A stretch of DNA of 64,000 nucleotides, from the NCBI GenBank assembly GCA_016720545.1, contig JADKKK010000017.1:24142-88141 (forward strand), read 5' to 3'. Every line of letters starts with the position of its first letter. Positions within the stretch are counted from its first letter, which is position 1. Under the pieces are notes generated by a model, which ran no database searches, was not told where the DNA came from, and saw only the letters and a list, made by a program, of their open reading frames with translations. The position numbers were made by a program, and so were the translations under genes. Shown here one piece after another: positions 34,319 to 42,785 of the stretch. This stretch comes from Myxococcales bacterium (GTDB lineage: Bacteria; Myxococcota_A; Polyangia; Polyangiales; Polyangiaceae).

Positions 34319-35694
34319 TGCCCGAGCGCCTCGTCCGCGAGGTCCGCGATCGCGCGGGCCGTCGCCTCGGCGTCGCCTAGGTAGGCCGTGACCTCGAGCC
34401 CGAGGAGCTGCTCTTTCACGTGTGCGCCCACGTCGAGGGTCGCGACGAACGCCTCGAGCGCCGCGCGCGTGAGCGCTCGCCCCCGCGTGAGGTCCTTCAG
34501 CGTTTGGTACGGGTCGCCGTCGGTGTGGAGGCGCAGGATGGTCTGGATCGGCTCGGCCAGCAGCTCCGGCACGGCGGCGATCGCCGCGAGGCACGCCGCA
34601 GGGTCGACCGCCACGCGCCCAAGACCGACGAGCACCTCCTCGAGGGCGAGCACGTGGTGCGCGAGCGCGACGCCGACGTTGCGGAGCACCGTGCTGTCGG
34701 AGAGATCGCGCTGCATCCGGGAGCGGCAGAGCTTGTCGGCGAGGAACGCGAGGGCGCTGTTCGAGAGGAGCAGGTTGCCCTCGGCGTTCTCGAAGTGGAT
34801 CGGGTTCACCTTGTGCGGCATGGTCGAAGACCCAACCTCGCCTGGCTGCGCCCGCTGGGCGAGCCACCCGCGGGAGACGTACTGCCAGGCGTCCTGGCAG
34901 AGATCGAGGACGACGTTGTTCGTGACGCGCACCTCGTTGAGCCACCGAGCGAGCGAGTCGTGGTCCTCGATCTGGGTCGTCGCGGGGTTCGGCACGAGGC
35001 CGAGGCGCTCGACCACGCGTCGCTCGTAGCTCGCCCAGTCGTAGGTGGGACACGCGGCGCGCAGGGCCGAGCGGTTGCCGGTCGCGCCGTTCAGCTTGCC
35101 GAAGAGGCGCTGCCGCGCGAGCGCGTCGTGCGCGCGCACGACGCGCCCCAGGAATACGGCGAGCTCCTTCCCCGCCGTGGTCGGGGAGGCGGGCTGACCG
35201 TGCGTGTTCGCGGGGAAGGGCGTGGCCGCGTGCTCGCGCACCAGGACCGTGAGCGCCGTGCCGAGTCGCCGCACGAGCGGGAGCTGCACGTCGCCGAGGA
35301 AGCCGTCGAAGAGTACGCCGTACGCCAGGTTGTTCACGTCCTCGGAGGTGAGGCCGAAGTGGACGCGGTTCGGGCGCCGGAGGGCGCCGCGCCGGCGGAG
35401 ATACACCTCGCACGCCTTGACGTCGTGGCGAAGCTCGCTCTCGATCGACTTCAGCTCGCCGTAACCCGCGTCGTCGAGCTCGGCGGCGGCCCGAAGGCGC
35501 TCGCGCTCCTCCGCGTCGAGCGTGCCGAAGAGCCCGGTGTCGTCGAGCGCGAGCGCGTGCTCCACCTCCACGGTGAGGCGTGCGCGCATGAGCGCGTGCT
35601 CCGAGAAGTACTCGGAGAGGGGCGCCAGGCGCGCTCCGTAGCGACCATCGAGCGGCGAGATCGCGCGAGCGCGGTGCGCGTCGATCGAGGTCAC
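34315..35694 (-). CDS. purB: Adenylosuccinate lyase
   Basis: 459 residues from a GTG overlapping the purCE stop (GTGA). Cleaves SAICAR and adenylosuccinate to release fumarate. SPLDGRYGARLAPLSEYFSE is the E. coli-type N-terminus. FGLTSEDVNNLAYG, the TxGQPASPTT-like THGQPASPTTAGKE, and the signature GSSTMPHKVNPI with catalytic Ser are present. It serves both IMP synthesis and, with purA, AMP synthesis. Confidence 0.97.
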   Translation of the reverse strand: MTSIDAHRARAISPLDGRYGARLAPLSEYFSEHALMRARLTVEVEHALALDDTGLFGTLDAEERERLRAAAELDDAGYGELKSIESELRHDVKACEVYLRRRGALRRPNRVHFGLTSEDVNNLAYGVLFDGFLGDVQLPLVRRLGTALTVLVREHAATPFPANTHGQPASPTTAGKELAVFLGRVVRAHDALARQRLFGKLNGATGNRSALRAACPTYDWASYERRVVERLGLVPNPATTQIEDHDSLARWLNEVRVTNNVVLDLCQDAWQYVSRGWLAQRAQPGEVGSSTMPHKVNPIHFENAEGNLLLSNSALAFLADKLCRSRMQRDLSDSTVLRNVGVALAHHVLALEEVLVGLGRVAVDPAACLAAIAAVPELLAEPIQTILRLHTDGDPYQTLKDLTRGRALTRAALEAFVATLDVGAHVKEQLLGLEVTAYLGDAEATARAIADLADEALGQ

Positions 35695-37103
35695 GTGACC
35701 GCCTCGTCGTCGGCGCCGAGCTCGCGTTGCATCGCGTCGTCGGCCCGAATGAGCCGGGCCTTCATCTCCCGGATCTCGCCGGAGAAGCGCGCCTTCAGGT
35801 GGCGCAGGTTCAGCGAGCGCAGCGCCGCGAGCGCTGCGTTCTCCGGCCGGATGGCGGTGGTCGCGGGGATGTTCGAGGGCATCATGAGCGACGACTGGAG
35901 GTTCAGTATGAGGTCAGATTTATCGCCGTAGGGGGGCGCGTTCACCACGGGCAGCTCGAGGTTCGCCGCGAGGGCCCCGCCGAGGCCGTTCGACTCTCCC
36001 GCGATCGCGATGACCGCGCCGGGCTCGAGCGCGCCGTTGTAGCTGTCCGCGAGCTCTTGGATGCGCTCGCCGTTCTTGTGCGCGGAGATCACGCGCACGA
36101 AGGTGCGGACCCCGTAGCTCGCGAGCACCTTCCGCACGCGCTTGGCGTGCTCCACGTCGGAGGGCGAGCCCATGCACACGACCACGAAGCCGGGCTTGAT
36201 GTGGCCCCCCGCGACGAGCGCCTCGTAGAGCCGCGCGAGCGGGTCCGGCGCGCCCGAGGGCTCGTGGCCCGTGACTCTGCGAAGGAGCTCGACGTAGCGT
36301 GCACGCGTCTCCTCGACGACGCTCGCGGGGAGCGCGAGCGGGAAGGCCCCGGTTCGCTCTCGCTCCCTGAGCATGAACGCGCGGACGAGCTCCTTGTCGA
36401 GCGGGGGCACGTCCTTCGGGCTCTTCGCGTAGGTGGCCGCGTCCCAGATGCGGGAAGAGTCCGGCGTGTGGATCTCGTCGATGAGCACGAGGTCGTCGCC
36501 GATGAGCCCGAACTCGTACTTCGTGTCGGCCAGCACGAGGCCCTTCGCGCGGAGGACCTCGCTGCCGCGGCGGAACAGCTCGAGTGACACGCTCGCCATC
36601 TTGTCGTAGAGCGCCTTCGTCGCGAGGCCCTCCCGCACGAGGTCGTCGGGGGTGATCTCGCGATCCGCGTCTTCCTTGGTGGTGGGCGTGACGATGGGCG
36701 AAGGAAGGCGACCGTTCTCCTCGAGGCCGGCTCCGACGCTCGCGCCCGAGAACTCGCGCTTGCCGGCCGCGTAGCCTCTCGCCATGCTCCCGGCCATGTA
36801 CCCGCGCACGACCATCTCGACGCGCACGGGGGTGGCCTCGCGTACGAGGGAGGCCTGCTCGGAGACGGCCTCGAGCAAATGGTTCGGCACGACGTCCCGC
36901 GTTGCCGAGAACCAGAACGCGGCGAGGCGGTTCAGCACCTCACCTTTCTGCGGCACGGGTGTCGAGAGGCGCAGATCGAACGCGCTGATACGATCGGTCA
37001 CGACGATGAGGCGGCGCTCCGCGTCGATGCGGAAGCTGTCGCGGACCTTCCCTGCGTGGAGCTTGGTGAGCTGCGGCGTTCGGACTTCGGCGATCACCTT
37101 CAT
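35691..37103 (-). CDS. purCE: SAICAR synthetase / class II AIR carboxylase fusion
   Basis: 470 residues from ATG at 37103 (GAGG 7 bases upstream). Residues of about 1-305 are PurC: KLHAGKVRDSF, VVTDRISAFD, PTTKEDADREI, LVLIDEIHTPDSSRIW. Residues of about 310-465 are PurE: VVVCMGSPSDVEHAKRV, VISAHKNGERI and IAIAGESNGLGGALAANLEL. The GESNGLG loop in place of the bacterial GAGGAAHLPGM marks class II PurE, which carboxylates AIR directly with CO2 and needs no PurK. The order and class match animal PAICS. It follows purH after a 197-bp gap. Confidence 0.92.
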   Translation of the reverse strand: MKVIAEVRTPQLTKLHAGKVRDSFRIDAERRLIVVTDRISAFDLRLSTPVPQKGEVLNRLAAFWFSATRDVVPNHLLEAVSEQASLVREATPVRVEMVVRGYMAGSMARGYAAGKREFSGASVGAGLEENGRLPSPIVTPTTKEDADREITPDDLVREGLATKALYDKMASVSLELFRRGSEVLRAKGLVLADTKYEFGLIGDDLVLIDEIHTPDSSRIWDAATYAKSPKDVPPLDKELVRAFMLRERERTGAFPLALPASVVEETRARYVELLRRVTGHEPSGAPDPLARLYEALVAGGHIKPGFVVVCMGSPSDVEHAKRVRKVLASYGVRTFVRVISAHKNGERIQELADSYNGALEPGAVIAIAGESNGLGGALAANLELPVVNAPPYGDKSDLILNLQSSLMMPSNIPATTAIRPENAALAALRSLNLRHLKARFSGEIREMKARLIRADDAMQRELGADDEAVT

Positions 37104-37211
37104 GGCGACACCTCGCCTTCGGCGCGCGCTCGCCATCGACCTTCGTGCGCCCCTTCGGGCCCCACGTGTAGGTTCACGCTGCCCTCCCTTGGGTGGGTAG
37201 GCATGGGCGTT

Positions 37212-37242
37212 CGCTCGCCTGCGGCTCGCTTGCATGTTTCAC
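37212..37242 (-). repeat. Interspersed repeat, copy 2
   Basis: On the minus strand this reads GTGAAACATG then CAAGCGAGCCGCAGGCGAGCG, matching 25922-25951 apart from one extra A. It lies in the 197-bp gap between purH and purCE, the only real gap in the purine cluster apart from 3 bp before purF. No riboswitch or convincing promoter is seen in that gap. Confidence 0.6.
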
Positions 37243-37300
37243 GGTCGGTCTCCCTGAGTGGTGGGCGTAGTGGGCGTGGCGGGCGAGGCGGGGTCTGGGC

Positions 37301-38959
37301 TCAGTGGCGGAAGTGTCGGGTCTCCGTCATGACGACGTGCACGCTCAAGGCGTCACCGCGGGCGATGACCTCGCGGTCGCGAATGGAGCCTCCGGGCTGA
37401 AGGAGGACGCGGATCCCGGCGTCGGCCAGGGTCTCCAGCGTGTCGGCGAAGGGCAGGAACGCGTCCGACACGGCGTAGGCTTTGCCCATCGCGTCCGAGA
37501 GCGTCGGGGCGTCACGGTCGACGGCGGCGGCGCGGAGCGTCTCACGCGCGCGGTCCACGGCGATGCGTGCCGAGGCGACGCGGTTCGGTTGCCCCGCGCC
37601 CATACCGAGCAGCTGGAGCCCCTCGCGCGGTGCCCGTCGGACGATGGCGATGGCGTTCGACTTCACCGCCCGCGCCGCCCTGATCCCGAACGCCGCGAGC
37701 TCTGCGTCGGGCGTGAACGGCGCGCTCGTGGCGGTCCGCAGCGAGGCGAAGAGGGTGTCGTCGGGGTCCTGGACGAGCAGGTGGCCGAGGCAGAGCCGCG
37801 CGTCGTCGTCGCCGGGCAGCGCGTCCACCGAGAGCGGCAGGACGCGCAGGTTCTTGGCGGTGGCGAGTAGGGCCCGCGCGCCCTCGTCGAACGCAGGCGC
37901 CACGACGACCTCCACGAAGCGGCGCGCGGCGCGGTCCTCCGCGTCGAGCGCGAGCGGGGCCAGACAGGACCGCGTGAGGGGGCTCGAGAACGCGAGGACC
38001 GAGCCGAAGGCGGAGACGGGATCGCCGGCCCAAGCGAGCTCGAGCGCCTCGCCCGGCGTTTTGGCGACCGCGAAGCCGCAAGGGTTGCCGTGCTTCACCA
38101 CCACGCACGCGTGGCCGCGCTCGTGCCCGCGCAGCGCCGCGAGCGCGGCCTCCACGTCGAGCAGGTTGTTGTAGGAGAGCTCCTTGCCGGAGAGCAGGAG
38201 GGCCGTGGGGGAGGCGCTGCCCGCGCGCGGATGGAGGCGCGCCCGCTGGTGCGGATTCTCACCGTAACGGAGCGCCACGCCTCGGCCGAAGCGCATCGGG
38301 GGGGCGTTGGGCGCGGGTCGCTCTTCGCGGTCCTCGCGCTCGCTCGCGAGGTGATCGGCGATCGCGCGGTCGTAGCGCGCCGTCGCCTCGAAGGCGCTTG
38401 TCATGAGGCGCCGGCGCGTCGCCGCGGAGAGCGCGCCCCGCCGCTCGGTGAGCTCGGCGATGAGCGCGGGGTAGTCGGCGGGGGAGACGACCGAGGCGAC
38501 GTGACGGAAATTTTTCGCCGCCGCGCGCACGAGCGTCGGGCCGCCGATGTCGATGTATTCTACAAGCTCGCCCGTGGCGAGGCCGCGGTCGCGGTACTCC
38601 CCGAACGGGTAGAGGTTCGCGACCAGGAGATCGATCGGCGTGACGCCGAGCGCGCGCGCCTCGGCCGCGTCGCGGTCACGATCGAAGAGCAGCGCCGACG
38701 CGATCTCGTAGGAGAGGGTCTTCATGCGACCCCCGAACGCCTCGGGCCGGCCGGTGAGCTCCTGCGCGTCGCGCACCTCGAGCCCCGCCGCGCGGAGGAG
38801 CGCGGCGGTCTTGCCCGTGGAGTAGAGCTCGGTGCCGAACGACGCGAGGCAGCGCGCGAGGTCTACGAGGCCGGTCTTGTCCCAGACGGTGAGCAGCGCG
38901 CGGCGGATGGGCACGTCGCCGTCGGCAGCCGGCGCGAACCCCAGGGGCTGGGTCGTCAT
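37301..38959 (-). CDS. purH: AICAR transformylase / IMP cyclohydrolase
   Basis: 552 residues. Performs the last two steps to IMP. The N-terminal MGS-like cyclohydrolase has RALLTVWDKTGLVDLARCLA, YSTGKTAALL, GGRMKTL and VANLYPF. The transformylase has LRYGENPHQRA, SYNNLLDVEAAL, VVVKHGNPCGFA (catalytic Lys-His) and ending VVMTETRHFRH. The ATG overlaps the purQ stop (ATGA). TGTATTCTACA lies inside at 38554. Confidence 0.97.
   Translation of the reverse strand: MTTQPLGFAPAADGDVPIRRALLTVWDKTGLVDLARCLASFGTELYSTGKTAALLRAAGLEVRDAQELTGRPEAFGGRMKTLSYEIASALLFDRDRDAAEARALGVTPIDLLVANLYPFGEYRDRGLATGELVEYIDIGGPTLVRAAAKNFRHVASVVSPADYPALIAELTERRGALSAATRRRLMTSAFEATARYDRAIADHLASEREDREERPAPNAPPMRFGRGVALRYGENPHQRARLHPRAGSASPTALLLSGKELSYNNLLDVEAALAALRGHERGHACVVVKHGNPCGFAVAKTPGEALELAWAGDPVSAFGSVLAFSSPLTRSCLAPLALDAEDRAARRFVEVVVAPAFDEGARALLATAKNLRVLPLSVDALPGDDDARLCLGHLLVQDPDDTLFASLRTATSAPFTPDAELAAFGIRAARAVKSNAIAIVRRAPREGLQLLGMGAGQPNRVASARIAVDRARETLRAAAVDRDAPTLSDAMGKAYAVSDAFLPFADTLETLADAGIRVLLQPGGSIRDREVIARGDALSVHVVMTETRHFRH
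38554..38564 (-). repeat. TGYARRRTRCA palindrome, site 4
   Basis: TGTATTCTACA on the plus strand, perfect TGTA/TACA arms, inside purH. Coding phase T-GTA-GAA-TAC-A. Same 11-mer as site 9 (55416) on the opposite strand. Confidence 0.7.
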
Positions 38960-39801
38960 GAGGGATCCTTCAGGCGCCCACACGCGCGGGCCGCCGCGAC
39001 GAGGTTCTGGAACACGCGGAGACCGTCGGCCGGCTCGCTGTTGCGCTCGTCGTCGCCCCGCTCGAGGCGCTCGCGCGCCCGCGTAGGCCAGGCAGGGTGC
39101 AGCTCGGGGCGCAGGTACGCCTCGGGGTGGGGCATCGCGCCGAGCACGCGGCCGGTGGGATCCGTGAGCGCCGCGCATGCGAGGGTCGATCCGTTCGGGT
39201 TCGCCGGGGAGGCCTCTTGGGGGCCGTTGGCGTCGGCGTACTGGAGCGCGACGAGGCGCTGGCGGACCAAGGCGTCGCGGACGTCGGCGTCGCGCGTGAC
39301 GAGCTTTCCCTCTCCGTGGCGTACGGGCATGTCGAAGCGCGTCTCACCGCGGAACGCGGGGCTTGGCGAGGGACCCGCCACGCACGAGACCCAGCGATCT
39401 TCGAAGCGGCCCGAGTCGTTGTGCGCGAGCGTGACCTCTGGCTCGAACGCGCCGCTCAGGTTGGGCAGGAGCCCCGCGCGCACCAGGATCTGGAAGCCGT
39501 TGCACACGCCGAAGACCAGGCCGCCGTCGGCGACGAACGCGGCGAGCTCGGCGAGGACGGTCGACCCGGAGGGCAGGCGCCCAAGGCGAAGGCGATTGGC
39601 GAATACGCGGCCCGAGCCGAGGTCGTCCCCGAACGAGAAGCCCCCGGAGAGGTGCACGATCGAGACGCCGCGTAGCGACACCGCGCCGGAGAACAGCTCG
39701 GCGGCGTGCACGGCGCGCGCGCGGGCGCCCGCCTTGCGATAGGCGGCGACCGACTCTTCCTCGCAGTTGAGGCCGAACCCCGCGATGACGAGGGCGGTCA
39801 C
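38956..39801 (-). CDS. purQ: FGAM synthase glutaminase subunit
   Basis: 281 residues from a GTG overlapping the purL stop (GTGA). Class I glutamine amidotransferase that feeds ammonia to PurL. LVFGVCNGFQILVRAGLLP holds the nucleophile Cys and GAMPHPEAYLRPELHP the His-Glu pair. It is longer than the roughly 225-residue PurQ of Bacillus, resembling the glutaminase domain of large PurL. Separate from the PurSL chain. Confidence 0.95.
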   Translation of the reverse strand: MTALVIAGFGLNCEEESVAAYRKAGARARAVHAAELFSGAVSLRGVSIVHLSGGFSFGDDLGSGRVFANRLRLGRLPSGSTVLAELAAFVADGGLVFGVCNGFQILVRAGLLPNLSGAFEPEVTLAHNDSGRFEDRWVSCVAGPSPSPAFRGETRFDMPVRHGEGKLVTRDADVRDALVRQRLVALQYADANGPQEASPANPNGSTLACAALTDPTGRVLGAMPHPEAYLRPELHPAWPTRARERLERGDDERNSEPADGLRVFQNLVAAARACGRLKDPS

Positions 39802-42785
39802 TGCGGCCCCCGCTGCCAGGCGCGCGCCAGGTCCGCGACGGCGAGCCGGAGTGTGTGCTCACCTCGCCAGGTGATCTCGAGCGCGTCGCCGCCGACCTCG
39901 CCGAGGCGCGAGGCGCGGTCGCCGAAGAGCGCCGAGGCCTCGTCGGCCCGCGCTGCCGGCACCGACACCACGAAGCGCGCGTGCGACTCGGAGAAGAGCG
40001 CCGAGAACGCGGGGAGCGTGTCAGCGCCGCTGTGCACGCGGGCGCCCAGTCCCGCGCCGATGCAGCACTCCGCGAGCGCCACGGCGAGCCCGCCGTCGCT
40101 GAGGTCGTGGCTCGAAGCGAGGAGCCGCCGCTCGTGGGCCGTGGTCATGAGCGTGTAAAGTGCACGTGTTTCGGGGACGCGCACGCGCGGGGCGAGGCCC
40201 CCTTCGTCGCGCAGCACCGAGAGGGCGATCGACCGCCCTAGCTCGTCGTGGGTCTCTCCCACGAGGAAGACGACGTCGCCCGGGCGCTTCCACTCGCTCG
40301 TGACGACCCGGCGCACGTCGCGCACCTTCGCGACCATCGTGACGAGCAGCGTCGGCGGCACGCTGATCTTCCGCCCGCCCGCGCGAAGATCGTTCTTCAT
40401 GCTGTCCTTGCCCGAGACGAGCGGCACCTCGAAGGCGCGCACCATCTCGGCGAGGCCCTCGGCGATGCGCACGAGCTTGCCAAGCTTCTCGCGCCCGTCG
40501 GGGTTCGTCTCGGGGTGGAACACCGAGTCGGGGACGCAGAAGTTGTCGCAGCCGGCGAAGAACTCGAAGGGGCCACGGGCGTCGCCGGGGAGGCGCGCGC
40601 CGACGGACACGAGCGATCGCACCGCCTCGTCGAACGCGCCCTGCGCCATCGCGTACGGATCGAGGTCGCCGTACCGCGGGCAGATGCCGTTCGCCACGGC
40701 CACGCCCTCGTGGCCCTCGTGGTCGACGAGCAGGACGGCCGCGTCCTGCGGCGCGTGCCCCGCCACGCCCATGTGGGGCTTCACCACGGTCTTGCCCTTC
40801 ACCTCGTGGTCGTAGGCGCGCACGGTGGCCTCGCGGCTGCACACGTTCGGCGACGCGAGCACGTCGAGGAGCAGGGGCCCGAGCGACCGGGCGTGGAGCT
40901 GGCAAGGGCGCGAGCGCGGCGACTCGACGATCGCCGACAGGCTGAGCGGCGGCACGCCGTCGTGGAGGAACGCGAGCGAGAGCGACGCGACGGGCACCGT
41001 CCCGAAGACGACCTCGAGCTGGCCGGTAGCGGTGAACTCGCCGATGGCGCGGGCCTCCACCCCGCGCTCCGCGGCGAGGGTGAGGAGCGGCGCGAGGTGC
41101 TCGGGGCGCACCGCGAGGGTCATGCGCTCCTGCGACTCGGAGACGAAGATCTCCCAGGGGCGGAGCCCCGGGTACTTGAGCGGCACGAGGCTCGTGTCGA
41201 CGCGCGCGCCGCCGGTCAGCCGCGCGAGCTCGCCCGCCGACGACGACAGGCCGCCCGCGCCGCTGTCGTTCACCCCCGCGATGAGCCCGAGCGCCGAGGC
41301 CTCCTCGAGGAGGTCCACGACGAGCTTCTGCGTGAACGGGCTGCCGACCTGGACCACGCCGCGGCTCTGCCCCTCGCCGAGCTCGCTCGACGAGAACGTC
41401 GCGCCGTGGATGCCGTCTTGGCCCACGCGGCCGCCCATCGTGACGATGTGGTCTCCGACCCGCACGTCCTTCTTCCACGCGGGCAGGGAGACGCCGTCGA
41501 CCGACACGGACGCCGGTACGAGCGCCGCCGAGCCGCAGAAGACGAGCGGCTTGCCGGCGTACCGGTCGTCGAACACAAGCGCGCCGTTCACGGTGGGCAC
41601 GCCGGACTTGTTGCCCCCGTCGCGCACGCCGGCCACGACGCCCTCGAACACGCGTGCAGGATGCAGCTGACCGGGGAGGAGCGGTTCCGCGTAGCTTGGC
41701 GTGCCGAAGCACAGCACGTCGGTGTTGAAGTAGAGGCGTCCGCCGCCGCGTCCCGTGCCCACCGCGTCGCGATTGCACCCGAGGACTCCGGTGATGGCGC
41801 CGCCGTACGGGTCGAGCGCCGAGGGCGAGTTGTGCGTCTCGACCTTCAGGGTGAGGTTCTTCGTCTCGTCGACCCGGACGATGCCCGCGTTGTCGTCGAA
41901 CACGACCACCACGAAGCCCTGGCCGCGCGCCTCGAGCGTCGCGCACACCTCGCGCGTGGGCCCGGCGACGCACGTCTTGAAGAGCGAGCGGAGCGTGCGC
42001 GCTTCGCCACGCTCGCGATCGTCGATGGCGATGGTGGCGCCGAACTCCTTGTGCTTGCAGTGCTCCGACCAGGTCTGCGCGAAGATCTCGAGCTCGCAGT
42101 CGGTCGGCGCTTCGGGGAGCCCGTTCGCGGCGCGCGCGCGGGCGACCTCGGGCTCCGCGAGGTGCGCGGCGATCGCGCGGAGCTCGACGAGCGAGAGCCC
42201 CAGCGAGCGCGCCTTGGAGAGCGCGACGAGCGCCTCGTCGGAGTCGGGGAGCGGCACCGCCAGGACGCGGGCGTGGGCCGCGAGCGAGACGCGCTTGGGC
42301 GCGACCGGCACGAAGGGCAGGTGTCCCCACGAGAGCTCGTGCACGTTCGGGTTCCCGAGCACGTCGCGCGCGAGGCGCTCGAGCGTGGCGGGGGAGAGCG
42401 CCTCGTCGAACACGACGAGCTCCTGCGCGAAGAAGGTCGCTCCGTCGGTCGCGGGCTCCCCCCTGACGAGCGCCCACGAGAGCTCGGCGCTCCTCGCCTC
42501 GTCGTCGGTGAGACCGGGTAAGCGTGCAAGATGCACGTAACTCTTCGCCCCCAGCGGGGAGAGCAGCGCGCTGACCTCCACGTCGTCCACGAGCGGATCG
42601 GCGAGGGCGCCGCGGGCGAACGCCGCGAGCTCGAGGTCGGAGACCTCTTGGTGCGTCGTCGCGAAGAGCCTCACGGAGCGCGCGCTCGTGGGCGTGCCGA
42701 GCGCGCGTGACACGTGCTCTCCGAGGGCGTGGGCTCGCGGATCCTCGGCCCCACGCCGGCTCTCGATGGCGATCACGCGGGTCAC
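39798..42785 (-). CDS. purL: FGAM synthase, PurS-PurL fusion
   Basis: 995 residues from a GTG overlapping the purM stop (GTGA). Converts FGAR to FGAM with ATP and ammonia from PurQ. Residues of about 1-90 look like a PurS dimer unit (TRVIAIESRRG, then VRLFATTHQEVSDLELAAFA). Then come EIFAQTWSEHCKHKEFGATI, VETHNSPSALDPYGGAITG, GVNDSGAGGLSSSAGE and GKDSMKNDL. The length lies between small PurL (about 740) and single-chain PurL (about 1290), because PurS is fused but the glutaminase is not. Three TGYARRRTRCA sites lie within it. Confidence 0.95.
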   Translation of the reverse strand: MTRVIAIESRRGAEDPRAHALGEHVSRALGTPTSARSVRLFATTHQEVSDLELAAFARGALADPLVDDVEVSALLSPLGAKSYVHLARLPGLTDDEARSAELSWALVRGEPATDGATFFAQELVVFDEALSPATLERLARDVLGNPNVHELSWGHLPFVPVAPKRVSLAAHARVLAVPLPDSDEALVALSKARSLGLSLVELRAIAAHLAEPEVARARAANGLPEAPTDCELEIFAQTWSEHCKHKEFGATIAIDDRERGEARTLRSLFKTCVAGPTREVCATLEARGQGFVVVVFDDNAGIVRVDETKNLTLKVETHNSPSALDPYGGAITGVLGCNRDAVGTGRGGGRLYFNTDVLCFGTPSYAEPLLPGQLHPARVFEGVVAGVRDGGNKSGVPTVNGALVFDDRYAGKPLVFCGSAALVPASVSVDGVSLPAWKKDVRVGDHIVTMGGRVGQDGIHGATFSSSELGEGQSRGVVQVGSPFTQKLVVDLLEEASALGLIAGVNDSGAGGLSSSAGELARLTGGARVDTSLVPLKYPGLRPWEIFVSESQERMTLAVRPEHLAPLLTLAAERGVEARAIGEFTATGQLEVVFGTVPVASLSLAFLHDGVPPLSLSAIVESPRSRPCQLHARSLGPLLLDVLASPNVCSREATVRAYDHEVKGKTVVKPHMGVAGHAPQDAAVLLVDHEGHEGVAVANGICPRYGDLDPYAMAQGAFDEAVRSLVSVGARLPGDARGPFEFFAGCDNFCVPDSVFHPETNPDGREKLGKLVRIAEGLAEMVRAFEVPLVSGKDSMKNDLRAGGRKISVPPTLLVTMVAKVRDVRRVVTSEWKRPGDVVFLVGETHDELGRSIALSVLRDEGGLAPRVRVPETRALYTLMTTAHERRLLASSHDLSDGGLAVALAECCIGAGLGARVHSGADTLPAFSALFSESHARFVVSVPAARADEASALFGDRASRLGEVGGDALEITWRGEHTLRLAVADLARAWQRGPQ
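40154..40164 (+). repeat. TGYARRRTRCA palindrome, site 5
   Basis: TGTAAAGTGCA inside purL. Coding phase T-GCA-CTT-TAC-A. Confidence 0.65.
41655..41665 (+). repeat. TGYARRRTRCA palindrome, site 6
   Basis: TGCAGGATGCA inside purL, perfect TGCA/TGCA arms. Coding phase TG-CAT-CCT-GCA. Same 11-mer as site 3. Confidence 0.6.
42525..42535 (+). repeat. TGYARRRTRCA palindrome, site 7
   Basis: TGCAAGATGCA inside the PurS-like part of purL, perfect TGCA/TGCA arms. Coding phase TG-CAT-CTT-GCA. Confidence 0.6.

Noticed and set aside
37104..37300. Purine riboswitch or other leader between purH and purCE
   Set aside because: No conserved aptamer core or pairing pattern is visible; only a short interspersed repeat is found.
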